A stretch of 64,000 nucleotides of DNA from contig CAJTLS010000005.1 in the NCBI GenBank assembly GCA_910577295.1, forward strand, positions 83,368 through 147,367, in the 5' to 3' direction. The DNA comes from an uncultured Eubacterium sp. (lineage in GTDB: Bacteria; Bacillota; Clostridia; Lachnospirales; Lachnospiraceae). Positions 17,026-26,944 of this stretch are shown piece after piece; positions within the stretch are counted from its first letter, which is position 1; each line of letters begins with the position of its first letter. The translations under genes and the position numbers were made by a program. The notes under the pieces were generated by a model that was given only the letters and a program-made list of their open reading frames with translations, was not told the DNA's origin and ran no database searches.

Positions 17026-18531
17026 TTATGGTAATTCGATTTGTGAATACTCTTTCGGAGGCAATGCCGTCGTAGAATCATTGACAAATTTCTTCACCGC
17101 CTGCGCCGCTTTCGGAATCGCAATATTCGTTCCTACGCCAGCCACACAGCCACCCGGACATCCCATGCCCTCAATCAAACAGCCGTCTTTTTTGCCGGCT
17201 TTTGCCAGCAATAATACTTTCTGGCATTCCGCCAGTCCCTCCGCATGTTCAATAAATACCTCTGTTTCTGGATAATACTCATTGATACATTTCTCAATGG
17301 CGTTTGCCACGCCTCCTGCCACGGCATAACCGCGTCCCGCTCCAGTCGCATCATGAATCGGCTCTTCCGTATCATAATATTCCATATCAATGCCCTTCGC
17401 CGCAAAGATGGCGTTCAGTTCTTCAAATGTAATGACAAAGTCCACATCGCTGCGCACATCCCGACGGGATGCTTCCAGCTTCTTGGCTGCGCATGGCCCG
17501 ACAAAGACAATTTTCGCTTCCGGATGACGCAGCTTAATCGTACGAGCTGTCGCCACCATAGGCGTCAAGGCATTGGAAACTGTCTCTACCATATCCGGCA
17601 ATGTCCGCTTGGCAAGCATTGACCATGACGGACAGCATGAAGTCAAAAGAAATGGGAGTTTCCCTGTCTTGACTTCATTGACATAATGTCTCGCCTCGGT
17701 AATTGCTCCGATATCAGCGCCTAACGCCACTTCATATACATCAGAAAATCCGATTTCTTTTAATGCCGCTTTAATCTTCCAGAGACGGACATCCTCGCCA
17801 AACTGCCCGATGACGGCCGGCGCCAATTCCACAATGACCGGCCCCTGTTTCATCGCCTGAATCAATTGGAAAATCTGCGACTTATCCGCTATGGCGCCAA
17901 AAGGACAGCTCGCCATACACTGTCCGCATTTTACACATTTTGAATCATCAATTTTTGCTCTTCCGCGCTCGTCACTCGTAATCGCCTTAGCCCCGCAGGC
18001 AGCGGCACACGGACGCACTTTTTTGGCAATCGCCCCGTATGGGCAGATGGCGTTACATTTACCACACTTAATGCATTTTTCTTTATCAATATGCGACTTT
18101 CCATTGACAAAGGTAATCGCTCCTCTCGGACATACTTCGACGCAGGGGTGTGCTACGCACCCTCTGCACTGGTTGCTCACCTCGTATACATTGTCTTCAC
18201 ATGCATCACACGCCGACGGTATTACCTGCATAAGCGGCGGCTCATAATATTTCTCCGCCACATTACTGGCATCCATACCGCTCGTAATATGAACCGGAGC
18301 GTCGTCGGGCCGCAGCGAAAGCCCCATTGCCAGACGCACACGTTCGGAGCAGACCGCGCGTTCCCGATAGATACTCTCCCGATATAATGGAGTATCTCCG
18401 GGCGTCACCTTATAAGGAATCGCTTCAATATCATCGTTTATATTGTCGGATTCAAAAGCTACTTTTGCCACTTCCATAAACACTCTCTTGCGAATTGTTC
18501 GGATTGGCGTTTGTATTCCCCGCATTCCCAT
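17026..18531 (-). CDS. group B-type [FeFe] hydrogenase
   Basis: Soluble 501-residue protein with ferredoxin-type clusters followed by an H-cluster domain. Cys-rich region about 105-230: CDACEDN, CRGCVAHPCVEVCP, CIKCGKCNAICP and CVKCGQCMASCP, enough for three or more [4Fe-4S] clusters. H-cluster ligands: TSCCPSW near 300, GPCAAKK near 344 and GMGCPGGC near 459. GPCAAKK and GMGCPGGC instead of the MPCxxKK/ExMACPGGC of well-studied group A enzymes place it in the group B1/B3 type, whose physiological reaction is not firmly established. AAGGAGG lies 11 nt before the ATG at 18531. Maturases HydEFG are not in the window. Confidence 0.9.
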   Translation of the reverse strand: MGMRGIQTPIRTIRKRVFMEVAKVAFESDNINDDIEAIPYKVTPGDTPLYRESIYRERAVCSERVRLAMGLSLRPDDAPVHITSGMDASNVAEKYYEPPLMQVIPSACDACEDNVYEVSNQCRGCVAHPCVEVCPRGAITFVNGKSHIDKEKCIKCGKCNAICPYGAIAKKVRPCAAACGAKAITSDERGRAKIDDSKCVKCGQCMASCPFGAIADKSQIFQLIQAMKQGPVIVELAPAVIGQFGEDVRLWKIKAALKEIGFSDVYEVALGADIGAITEARHYVNEVKTGKLPFLLTSCCPSWSMLAKRTLPDMVETVSNALTPMVATARTIKLRHPEAKIVFVGPCAAKKLEASRRDVRSDVDFVITFEELNAIFAAKGIDMEYYDTEEPIHDATGAGRGYAVAGGVANAIEKCINEYYPETEVFIEHAEGLAECQKVLLLAKAGKKDGCLIEGMGCPGGCVAGVGTNIAIPKAAQAVKKFVNDSTTALPPKEYSQIELP

Positions 18532-18551
18532 CTTCTTCTCCTCCTTCGTTC

Positions 18552-19850
18552 TTAACTTGAACTTGCTACGTTACGTTCACTACCCATGGCAGATTCCATA
18601 ACAATCTGATCCCGTCCATGTTCTTTCCCATAGTATAACAGCTCGTCTGCCCGTTCAATTGTCTCTTCAAAATCTTCTTCGCGCCCATATTGCGCCACAC
18701 CGAAAGTCATCGTTATCGTAAACTCTTTTTGCTCATGGCAGAACTTCTTTTGCTGAAGCTTTTTCTGAAAACAGCACAACATTTCCTGCATAAACAAGGC
18801 GTCACCATCATACCCAATCAAAAATTCCTCGCCGCCCCATCGGACACAAAACCCGATATCACTTATCATGTTTCTCAATTCTCCCGCAACATAGCAGAGA
18901 ACTTCATCGCCCATTTCATGTCCGTAAGTATCATTGACACTTTTAAAGAAATCAATATCACCCATGACAATTGTAAAACTCTTCTGTCCTATCCTGTTTT
19001 CCAACTGAATACGTCCGGCACGCCGGTTCAGAAGCTTGGTAAGGGGGTCTCTAGATATCATTTCTTCCAGTGAATAGCCGACGGAAAGAGCATATTCCCC
19101 CATCTCCCCCAGTTCATCCTTACGCTCCAACACCTGTTCTGGCATTTTATGGCAAAAATTGCCATGAGCTAACTGGGCCAGATAATTTTTAATTCCCTGA
19201 ATCGTTGCCACCATACGCTGCGCCGATATATTGCACAAAAAACCCGCCAGTACAATAACAAACAGGCAAATTATCAGATTTCCCTGCATCATATAATTTA
19301 TGGACATATGTATTGATTTTACTGATTTACCGGCAAAACTGATTCCGATGATGCGCCCGTCGTCATTTCGGATTGGCACATAATAGCCAAAATAACTGGC
19401 TCCCACGACGTCAATGTTCTGTGAAAAATAATCCTCGCCATCTTCCAGTACAATTTTGCGTACAACATCGTTTACCCTAGTTCTCGTGAGCCTCTTTCCC
19501 TCTTTGTTGACAAGCGTCGTCAGGCAGCGGACATCCCCAATAAATATCGTGACGTCCGCACCGGTATCATTTTTTACATCATCCAGCAAACGGTAGTCAG
19601 AGGTAAAATCCGTTTCCCCTTTCATCACCCTGCCGTTTTCATACGAAAAGTCGCCGGCATCCATCATATTATACAAACTGATTAAATTGTGTGCGATACC
19701 GGATAAATTTTTCTCTACTTCAAATATCATTCCCTCGCGAACGGAACTTTGACTGTACACAGTCAAAATAATGCCTAAAATGGTAATTGGCAAAACAGAT
19801 AAGCGCAGGATGGAATAAACCAGCCGCTGCTTCCTTTCCTTTTTTATCAA
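18552..19850 (-). CDS. membrane diguanylate cyclase (sCache-GGDEF)
   Basis: Predicted sensor that makes cyclic di-GMP. Of 432 residues, about 11-33 and 193-213 are membrane segments flanking an extracytoplasmic domain of about 155 residues that resembles single Cache sensors (ISFAGKSV near its end). A short HAMP-like linker leads to a GGDEF domain with active-site GGEEF near 339. No RxxD inhibitory site is seen five residues before it, so product inhibition may be absent. The best start is a TTG at 19850 with AAAGGGG upstream; the ATG at 19868 lacks a Shine-Dalgarno. It precedes the hydrogenase by 20 nt, so both are on one transcript. Confidence 0.88.
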   Translation of the reverse strand: MIKKERKQRLVYSILRLSVLPITILGIILTVYSQSSVREGMIFEVEKNLSGIAHNLISLYNMMDAGDFSYENGRVMKGETDFTSDYRLLDDVKNDTGADVTIFIGDVRCLTTLVNKEGKRLTRTRVNDVVRKIVLEDGEDYFSQNIDVVGASYFGYYVPIRNDDGRIIGISFAGKSVKSIHMSINYMMQGNLIICLFVIVLAGFLCNISAQRMVATIQGIKNYLAQLAHGNFCHKMPEQVLERKDELGEMGEYALSVGYSLEEMISRDPLTKLLNRRAGRIQLENRIGQKSFTIVMGDIDFFKSVNDTYGHEMGDEVLCYVAGELRNMISDIGFCVRWGGEEFLIGYDGDALFMQEMLCCFQKKLQQKKFCHEQKEFTITMTFGVAQYGREEDFEETIERADELLYYGKEHGRDQIVMESAMGSERNVASSS

Positions 19851-19899
19851 ATTCGGCACCCCTTTCACATAAATAACATAAGCATAGCTATTGTTTACA

Positions 19900-21414
19900 T
19901 TATTTTTCCTCTTTCGGTAAAACCATCTTCTTTTCTACCATAACCTTTTCATCCAGACAGATAAATATTCCATCGACAACTTTTTTGTCCATTTTCGGCG
20001 TCAATAGGCTGACAACCGGTACGACTATCATTCCGGCAATCATTGCAACTGCCCCGGCATTAATCGGAGAGCCCAAATAGTTTATGAACATATTGGACAC
20101 CGTAATGCCAACTCCGCATATAAATCCGGCCCATACGGCAGCTTTCGTGACACCTTTCCAATAGAGTCCGTATAAGAACGGCGCCAGAAAAGACCCCGCC
20201 AATGCCCCCCATGAAATGCCCATGAGCTGCGCGATAAATGTCGGTGGATCCAACGCTATCACGACCGAAATAATAATAAAGAACGCCAATAATATACGCA
20301 TCCAGATAAGCTGTTTCTTCTCATCCATATTTTTCACAAACAACGGTTTGATAAAATCAAGCGTAAGCGTCGAACTGGATGTCAAAACGAGACTGGATAA
20401 CGTAGACATGGACGCTGACAACACTAAAACAATTACGATCCCTATGAGCAAATCCGGCAAAACAGAGAGCATCGTAGGAATAATCGTATCGTAGGGAACT
20501 TTCCCGTCAGCTCCGGCAGTTATCCCCGTCAATTGGCCAAAACCGCCGAGAAAATAGCAGCCGCCGGATATAACAATGGCAAAGAGTGTGGAAATAATTG
20601 TACCCGTTTTGATTGCTTTTTCATCTTTAATCGCATAAAACTTCTGTACCATCTGTGGCAATCCCCATGTACCGAGTGAAGTCAATATGACGACACTTAA
20701 CAGTCCCATTGGATCGGGGCCAAAGAAAGACGTATATGCTCCCGGCATAACATCGCTTGGAATCTCCGCCAGCTTCCTTATCGCTGCCATAAAACCGCCG
20801 TGGCCATTTAATACTGCAGCAATTACTGCCACAATTCCAATCAACATGATAATTCCCTGAATAAAATCGTTGAGCGCAGTCGCCATATAACCGCCAATAA
20901 TTACATAAATTCCAGTCAACACAGCCATCACAATTACGCAAATTCTAAAGTCAATATGAAATACTTCTTCAAACAAATTAGACAACCCGCTGTACACGGA
21001 AGCCGTATAAGGAATCAAAAAGATAAATGCTATCGCAGACGCCGCCACGCACATCGGCTTGCTTCCATAGCGCTTTCCAAAAAAATCCGGCATCGTCACC
21101 GAATGCAGATGCTTTGTCATAATGCGGGTTCTTCTTCCTAAAATGGCCCATGCAAGCAGGGAACCAATCATCGCATTTCCGATTCCAATCCATGTTGACG
21201 CCAGACCAAAACGATAGCCAAACTGTCCCGCATAGCCAATAAATACAACAGCCGAAAAATAGGAAGTTCCATACGCAAACGCCGTCAGCCACGGCCCAAC
21301 AGAACGCCCTCCCAACACAAATCCATTGACATCTGTTGCCTTTTTCCGCGAATAGATACCTATTCCAATCATTACTGTAAAAAAGATAATAAGTAAGACA
21401 ATTTTAACTGCCAT
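19900..21414 (-). CDS. sodium:solute symporter (SSS family, PutP-like)
   Basis: Secondary transporter that couples solute uptake to sodium entry. The 504-residue product has about 13 hydrophobic segments and the SSS signature region, with FVLGGRSVGPWLTAFAYGTSYFSAV at the N terminus split over TM1-TM2 and YxTTxIxGVxxVIGGYMATALNDF-like residues in the middle. Closest known style is sodium/proline (PutP) or sodium/pantothenate carriers; the substrate is not certain. AGGAGAGGAG precedes the ATG at a somewhat long 10 nt. It lies between the atp terminator and the GGDEF gene and could lead that operon. Confidence 0.85.
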   Translation of the reverse strand: MAVKIVLLIIFFTVMIGIGIYSRKKATDVNGFVLGGRSVGPWLTAFAYGTSYFSAVVFIGYAGQFGYRFGLASTWIGIGNAMIGSLLAWAILGRRTRIMTKHLHSVTMPDFFGKRYGSKPMCVAASAIAFIFLIPYTASVYSGLSNLFEEVFHIDFRICVIVMAVLTGIYVIIGGYMATALNDFIQGIIMLIGIVAVIAAVLNGHGGFMAAIRKLAEIPSDVMPGAYTSFFGPDPMGLLSVVILTSLGTWGLPQMVQKFYAIKDEKAIKTGTIISTLFAIVISGGCYFLGGFGQLTGITAGADGKVPYDTIIPTMLSVLPDLLIGIVIVLVLSASMSTLSSLVLTSSSTLTLDFIKPLFVKNMDEKKQLIWMRILLAFFIIISVVIALDPPTFIAQLMGISWGALAGSFLAPFLYGLYWKGVTKAAVWAGFICGVGITVSNMFINYLGSPINAGAVAMIAGMIVVPVVSLLTPKMDKKVVDGIFICLDEKVMVEKKMVLPKEEK

Positions 21415-21474
21415 TTTTTATGTACTCCTCTCCTGTCTCTTGCACTCCTCAAATGAAGTTTTTATTAAATAAAA

Positions 21475-21506
21475 ATAACCGTATGCATCGGTATGCATAC
21501 GGTTAT
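21475..21506 (-). terminator. terminator of the ATP synthase operon
   Basis: A perfect 14-bp stem (ATAACCGTATGCAT at 21475-21488 with its complement at 21493-21506) and a 4-nt loop, followed on the minus strand by TTTTATTT. It lies 58 bp after the atpC stop. Confidence 0.9.
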
Positions 21507-21564
21507 ATTGTACCATATAGTAGTCTTTACTGTAAAGATTTATCTAATAGCGCCATAGCGGTTG

Positions 21565-21978
21565 CTATTTATTCTTTGCCACTTCTAACCGAATCAGTGA
21601 TTTGCGAAGCGCTAATTCTGCACGGGACATGTTAATATTTTCATCTGTGCCCTTCAGCCGACGCTCTGCCCTTGCTTTTGCTTCCTGCGCACGATTTGTA
21701 TCAATCTCTTCCGGCCACTCGCAAGACTGGGCCAGAACGGTCACCTTATCCTGCGTTATTTCCATAAAACCTTCCAGAACGGCGGCCTGCTTAAGCTGGC
21801 TGCCCGCTTCGGTTATCGTCATAACTCCCGGAGCTATGATTGTTGTCAATGGAATATGATCTGCATAAATTCCGATTTCTCCCTCGGTCGTAGTCAATTC
21901 CAACATCTCTACCTCGCCGGAATAGAAAATGCGCTCCGGTGAGATGACTTCCAGACGGAATTTTTTTAAATCAGCCAT
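21565..21978 (-). CDS. atpC: ATP synthase F1 epsilon subunit
   Basis: Central-stalk subunit that couples rotor to F1 and can inhibit ATP hydrolysis. The 137-residue product shows the N-terminal beta-sandwich (FRLEVISPERIFYSGEVEMLELTT, split between strands, and GEIGIYADHIPLTTII) and the two-helix C-terminal hairpin (RAQEAKARAERRL then RAELALRKSLIRLEVAKNK). Last gene of the atp operon, 18 nt after atpD, followed by the strong terminator at 21475-21506. Confidence 0.97.
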   Translation of the reverse strand: MADLKKFRLEVISPERIFYSGEVEMLELTTTEGEIGIYADHIPLTTIIAPGVMTITEAGSQLKQAAVLEGFMEITQDKVTVLAQSCEWPEEIDTNRAQEAKARAERRLKGTDENINMSRAELALRKSLIRLEVAKNK

Positions 21979-21996
21979 GCTATATCACGCCCTTTC

Positions 21997-23406
21997 TCAC
22001 TTACTCTCTTTGTAACGTGCTACAACATCATCAATACTGCCTGCATTGAGGAAGTGACCTTCTGGAATTTCATCATGCTGTCCTTCCAAAATTTCTTTGA
22101 AGCCTTGAATGGTATCCGCAAGCTGCACATATTTACCCGGCATACCGGTAAACTGCTCTGCCACGTTAAATGGCTGTGACAAGAATCTCTGCACTTTACG
22201 GGCGCGGTTGACAAGCATTTTTTCATCCTCGGACAATTCGTCCATTCCAAGAATCGCAATGATATCCTGTAATTCTTTATAACGCTGTAAAATCTCCTGT
22301 ACGCCACGGGCAACTTTATAGTGTTCCTCACCGAGGACACGTGGATCCAACATACGCGACGTAGATGCCAACGGGTCTACCGCCGGATAGATACCAAGCT
22401 CAGCAATCGAACGCTCCAATACCGTTGTCGCATCTAAGTGAGCAAATGTCGTTGCCGGAGCAGGGTCTGTCAAGTCATCCGCCGGCACATAAACTGCCTG
22501 CACCGAAGTAATAGAACCATTTTTTGTTGAGGTAATACGCTCCTGCAACGCACCCATCTCGGTCTGTAAAGTCGGCTGATATCCCACCGCACTCGGCATA
22601 CGCCCGAGAAGCGCAGATACCTCAGAACCTGCCTGAGTAAAACGGAAAATATTATCAATGAAAAGAAGCACATCCTTTCCACCTTTATCACGAAAATACT
22701 CTGCCATCGTAAGTCCGGTCAGTCCGACACGCATACGCGCTCCCGGCGGCTCATTCATTTGGCCAAAAACCATTGTTGTCTTATCAATTACACCGGACTC
22801 TATCATTTCATAATACAAATCATTACCCTCACGAGTACGCTCGCCTACTCCGGTAAATACGGAATAACCACCGTGTTCTGTTGCAATGTTTGTAATCAAC
22901 TCCTGAATGAGTACGGTCTTACCTACACCCGCGCCTCCAAAAAGTCCAATCTTTCCACCTTTTTGATAAGGACACAAAAGGTCAATTACTTTAATACCGG
23001 TTTCCAAAATTTCGGATTCGGTAGACTGCTCCTCAAATGCCGGAGCCTTTCTGTGAATCGGATCATACTCTTTTACTGCCGGTGGCTCTTTTTCATCAAT
23101 AGGTTCACCAAGCACATTAAACATACGACCTAATGTCTCTTCTCCTACCGGCACTTTTATTGAAGAACCGGTTGCTTCTGCTTCCATACCGCGCACAAGA
23201 CCATCCGTTGGCCCCATGGCAATACAACGAACAGTATCATCACCCAAATGCTGTGCCACTTCGACAACCAATTTACCCCCCGCATTCGTCGCAATATTGA
23301 TTGCTTCGTTTATTTCCGGAAGATTACCATCACTGAATTTGATATCCAAGACAGCTCCGACAATCTGAGTAATAACGCCGAGACTTGTATTACTATTCTC
23401 TGCCAT
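21997..23406 (-). CDS. atpD: ATP synthase F1 beta subunit
   Basis: Catalytic subunit of F1. The 469-residue product is full length, with Walker A GGAGVGKT near 156, the catalytic Glu region GERTREGND, Walker B VLLFIDNIFRF, and the DELSEDE loop near 390 that contacts gamma. It lies 14 nt after atpG and 18 nt before atpC. Confidence 0.99.
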   Translation of the reverse strand: MAENSNTSLGVITQIVGAVLDIKFSDGNLPEINEAINIATNAGGKLVVEVAQHLGDDTVRCIAMGPTDGLVRGMEAEATGSSIKVPVGEETLGRMFNVLGEPIDEKEPPAVKEYDPIHRKAPAFEEQSTESEILETGIKVIDLLCPYQKGGKIGLFGGAGVGKTVLIQELITNIATEHGGYSVFTGVGERTREGNDLYYEMIESGVIDKTTMVFGQMNEPPGARMRVGLTGLTMAEYFRDKGGKDVLLFIDNIFRFTQAGSEVSALLGRMPSAVGYQPTLQTEMGALQERITSTKNGSITSVQAVYVPADDLTDPAPATTFAHLDATTVLERSIAELGIYPAVDPLASTSRMLDPRVLGEEHYKVARGVQEILQRYKELQDIIAILGMDELSEDEKMLVNRARKVQRFLSQPFNVAEQFTGMPGKYVQLADTIQGFKEILEGQHDEIPEGHFLNAGSIDDVVARYKESK

Positions 23407-23420
23407 TTTCTACCTCCATT

Positions 23421-24302
23421 CTAACTGATTGCTGACGCACCAGCCACAATCTCTGTTAATTCTTGGGTAATCGCAGCCTGACGGGCACGATTGTACTGCA
23501 GTCCCAAGGTATCTATCATTTCCTCCGCATTACTGGTAGCAGAATCCATCGCCTGCATACGAGCGCCATTTTCACTCGCCACTGCCTCTGTCAGTGCACC
23601 AAAAATCAAGCTGTTCATATACAGAGGAATGATATATCCCAGAGTTTCTTCCTCCTCTGGCTCATAATTCATTATAGCCACCGGCCCCTGTGTTTTTTCC
23701 TTTTCTTCTTGCATTTCGTATTCATCAGAAGAAAACGGAAGAACTTTTATCAATGTCGGAACCTGTGTCACTGTATTCTTAAATACTGTATATGCCAAGT
23801 ATACTTCGTCAATCTCGCCGCTTTCCAAGTCCGTCATAATCGTCTTTCCAATCGACACCGCATCGCCGAACATCGGATGATTCATTACCTCAGAATAGTC
23901 TCCTTTACAGGTAAAACCCTGACGCTGCAGACTCTCCATACCTTTGCGCCCGATAGGATAAATAATCGAATTGTCTGTGTCAAACTCCCCTTGGGTAATC
24001 AGTTTTACAACATTCGAATTATATCCGCCGGCCAGACCACGGTTAGAAGTAATAACAATCACTCCTTTTTTCACAGGCTCCTGACTTCCTTTGTCATTTC
24101 GGAAAAAGCTGCCGGATGGAGACGAATGTGCCAACATTCCAGAAACCGTCTCATACATTTTGTTAAAATACGGTTTCGATTCTTCAGCACGCCCTTTTGC
24201 TTTTTGCAATTTTACCGTGGAAACAAGTTTCATTGCCTTGGTAATCTGAGAAGTGCTCTGTATACTGGCTTTACGCCTTTTAATATCTCTCATTGAGGCC
24301 AT
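23421..24302 (-). CDS. atpG: ATP synthase F1 gamma subunit
   Basis: Rotating central shaft of F1. The 293-residue product begins MRDIKRRKASIQSTSQITKAM, broken here by family-typical coiled-coil heptads, has the conserved TSNRGLAGGYNSN segment, and ends with the paired C-terminal helix (ATSNAEEMIDTL then YNRARQAAITQELTEIV). AGAGGTGTG precedes the ATG. It lies between atpA and atpD with 14-nt gaps on both sides. Confidence 0.98.
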   Translation of the reverse strand: MASMRDIKRRKASIQSTSQITKAMKLVSTVKLQKAKGRAEESKPYFNKMYETVSGMLAHSSPSGSFFRNDKGSQEPVKKGVIVITSNRGLAGGYNSNVVKLITQGEFDTDNSIIYPIGRKGMESLQRQGFTCKGDYSEVMNHPMFGDAVSIGKTIMTDLESGEIDEVYLAYTVFKNTVTQVPTLIKVLPFSSDEYEMQEEKEKTQGPVAIMNYEPEEEETLGYIIPLYMNSLIFGALTEAVASENGARMQAMDSATSNAEEMIDTLGLQYNRARQAAITQELTEIVAGASAIS

Positions 24303-24316
24303 ATCATCACACCTCT

Positions 24317-25831
24317 CTATTGCTCACTAACGAATTCTTTTTTAAATTCTTCAATTGCCTGAACCAACTTCTTCTCTGTATCTTCCTTGATTTCCTTATC
24401 ATCACGGATAGAAGCCGGAATTTCAGGATACTTTTCATCTATAAAAGTAAACAGGCCTTTCTCAAACGCCAAAATATCCTCTACCGGAATATCCAAAAGA
24501 TACTGTTTTGTCGCCGCATAAATAATTATTACCTGATACCATACCGGCTGTGGAGCGTATTGATCCTGCTTCAGTATTTCGCGGATGCGCTCTCCTTGGT
24601 CTAACTGACGTCTCGTATCTGCATCCAAATCGGAGCCAAACTGTGAAAATGCTGCCAGCTCACGATACTGCGCCAATTCAATACGAATTGGTCCGGCAAT
24701 TTTCTTCATCGCCTTAATCTGTGCCGCACCACCAACACGCGATACGGAAAGTCCCGGATTCACGGCCGGACGGAAGCCCGAATTAAACATCTCGGTTTCC
24801 AGATAAATCTGTCCGTCTGTAATGGAAATTACGTTGGTCGGAATATATGCAGAAACGTCTCCTGCCTGTGTTTCAATAATTGGAAGCGCTGTCAGAGAAC
24901 CGCCTCCCAATTTTTCCGAAAGTCTTGCCGCACGCTCCAGCAAGCGAGAATGCAAATAAAATACATCACCCGGAAAAGCTTCTCGGCCGGGCGGTCTGCG
25001 AAGCAGCAATGACAGTGTACGATAAGCTGCCGCATGTTTCGTCAGATCATCATATATAATCAATACATCCTTGCCGCTCTCCATCCATTCCTCACCGATG
25101 GCACATCCTGCATATGGCGCAATATATTGAAGCGGCGCTAACTCGCTTGCGGTTGCTGCCACAACAGTAGAGTAATCCATGGCTCCGCTTTCCTCTAATG
25201 TTTTTACTATATTGGCAACCGTAGATGCCTTCTGTCCAATTGCTACATAGATACAAAGTACATCCTGATCTTTTTGATTAATAATCGTATCAATTGCAAT
25301 TGCCGTTTTTCCCGTCTGACGGTCTCCAATAATTAACTCTCGCTGCCCTCTTCCGATTGGCACCATAGAGTCAATCGCCTTAATTCCCGTCTGCAATGGT
25401 GTATCTACCGATTTACGGGAAATAACACCGGAAGCCACACGTTCAATCGGACGGATTTTATCTGTTTTAATTGGGCCCTTACCATCAATTGGCTGTCCCA
25501 ACGCATTTACTACGCGGCCCCGCATTGCGTCGCCAACCGGAACAGTAGCTACCCGCCCCGTAGTTTTTACTATATCGCCTTCGTTGATATTTGCTGCATC
25601 ACCTAAAAGTACCGCACCGACATTGTCTTCTTCTAAGTTCATGACCATGCCATATACTTCGTGCGGAAATTCCAACAGCTCCCCTTGCATCGCTTTCTCC
25701 AAGCCATGAACACGGGCAATACCATCGGCAACCTGAATTACAGTTCCAACATTAGCAACCTCAAATTCGGTACTGTATTTCCTAATCTCATCTTTAATCA
25801 CTGAGCTGATTTCTTCAGGTCTCAAATTCAT
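24317..25831 (-). CDS. atpA: ATP synthase F1 alpha subunit
   Basis: Non-catalytic nucleotide-binding subunit of F1. The 504-residue product has Walker A GDRQTGKT near 171, the signature PAVNPGLSVSRVGG near 355, and the arginine finger in that segment. It lies 19 nt after atpH. Confidence 0.99.
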   Translation of the reverse strand: MNLRPEEISSVIKDEIRKYSTEFEVANVGTVIQVADGIARVHGLEKAMQGELLEFPHEVYGMVMNLEEDNVGAVLLGDAANINEGDIVKTTGRVATVPVGDAMRGRVVNALGQPIDGKGPIKTDKIRPIERVASGVISRKSVDTPLQTGIKAIDSMVPIGRGQRELIIGDRQTGKTAIAIDTIINQKDQDVLCIYVAIGQKASTVANIVKTLEESGAMDYSTVVAATASELAPLQYIAPYAGCAIGEEWMESGKDVLIIYDDLTKHAAAYRTLSLLLRRPPGREAFPGDVFYLHSRLLERAARLSEKLGGGSLTALPIIETQAGDVSAYIPTNVISITDGQIYLETEMFNSGFRPAVNPGLSVSRVGGAAQIKAMKKIAGPIRIELAQYRELAAFSQFGSDLDADTRRQLDQGERIREILKQDQYAPQPVWYQVIIIYAATKQYLLDIPVEDILAFEKGLFTFIDEKYPEIPASIRDDKEIKEDTEKKLVQAIEEFKKEFVSEQ

Positions 25832-25850
25832 GTATTAGCGCACCTTCTTT

Positions 25851-26396
25851 CTATAGCTTTACCTTATACAATTGTCTTGACAAGATATCCATTTTCGTGC
25901 GGATACTGTTATCAAGCACACGGTCTCCAATCCGAATGACAATGCCACCTAACAAACTGCCGTCCAGTTCATAGTGCATCTCCAAACTTTCATAATCGGA
26001 AACCTCGAGAAGTTTCTTCTCAATCTGCTCTTTCTGAGCATCTGACAATGGCATCGGTGCCGATACTTTAACAACACCGATTCTCATAAATTCTTTTGCT
26101 TTTTCATCGAAATAATCCAAAATGGAAAGAATCTCCCCGATTCGCCCTTTTTGTATCAGTACGTGCAAAAATCCTATACTATCATCCGATAGTCTCTCTT
26201 TAAAAATTCTCTCTATGACAGCTACTCTTTTTTCCTGCGTCATTTCTGGATGGCAAAGCAATGATACAAAATCTGGATCTTCTTTTATCGTATCACGGAT
26301 TATTTTCACTTCATTCCAAATAACATCCAGCTTTTCTTCCTCTGTCGCAAGAGAGAACAAAGCATCTCCATATACTTTTGAAACTAATTTTGCCAT
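25851..26396 (-). CDS. atpH: ATP synthase delta subunit
   Basis: Peripheral stator subunit that joins the b dimer to the top of F1 alpha. The 181-residue product shows the N-terminal helical domain (VYGDALFSLATEEEKLD) and the C-terminal GSLLGGIVIRIGDRVLDNSIR segment typical of the family. Its start lies within the last codons of atpF (13-nt overlap), implying translational coupling of the two stator proteins. Confidence 0.96.
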   Translation of the reverse strand: MAKLVSKVYGDALFSLATEEEKLDVIWNEVKIIRDTIKEDPDFVSLLCHPEMTQEKRVAVIERIFKERLSDDSIGFLHVLIQKGRIGEILSILDYFDEKAKEFMRIGVVKVSAPMPLSDAQKEQIEKKLLEVSDYESLEMHYELDGSLLGGIVIRIGDRVLDNSIRTKMDILSRQLYKVKL

Positions 26397-26902
26397 GTCT
26401 CTTCACCCATTTCTTTCAAGGTCTCATCAATGAGCCCGGCCTGTGTTGCTTCGTCCATTGAATGTGACACAAACTTACCGGCCATAAGAGAAGCTACCTG
26501 AACCATCTCCTGCTTCATCTCATCGCGAACCTTATCTTTCTCTAGAGCCACTTCTCTCTCTGCACGGGCAACAATTCGATGTGCCTCATCACCAGCCTCA
26601 TTCACAATCTCATTGGCGCGAGTCTTCGCTTTCTGTCTGGCTTCTGCCAACAATTCTGCCGACTCATCTTCCACCTTAGCCAAACGGGCATCATACTCTT
26701 CTTTCATACCGAGAGCATCTTTCTTTGCCGCCGCTGCCTCATTCAACTGATCCTGAATAAATTTCTTCCTCTTCTCTATCATCTGTCTTGCCGGATTAAA
26801 GAGAAGATAGGATAACAGGATGAACAATGCCAACATAGCCACCAAGGTGATACAGGTGTCCAAGATTAGTTGCGGATCTAGCCCAAACAATCTGTCTTGC
26901 AC
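26384..26902 (-). CDS. atpF: ATP synthase Fo b subunit
   Basis: Membrane-anchored stator. The 172-residue product has one membrane segment (about 12-36) and then a long charged coiled coil of Ala, Lys, Glu and Arg heptads to about residue 155. A single b gene is present, so the stator should be a homodimer. It overlaps atpH by 13 nt. Confidence 0.96.
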   Translation of the reverse strand: MQDRLFGLDPQLILDTCITLVAMLALFILLSYLLFNPARQMIEKRKKFIQDQLNEAAAAKKDALGMKEEYDARLAKVEDESAELLAEARQKAKTRANEIVNEAGDEAHRIVARAEREVALEKDKVRDEMKQEMVQVASLMAGKFVSHSMDEATQAGLIDETLKEMGEETWQN

Positions 26903-26944
26903 TTACAATCCCTCCTTTCTCTTATTTTACGGATGGATTGTACA

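Noticed and set aside
23463..24296. Long open frame (277 codons) on the plus strand opposite atpG
   Set aside because: It lies wholly inside a clearly coding atpG, has no Shine-Dalgarno or recognisable domain, and its composition is that of a reading-frame shadow.
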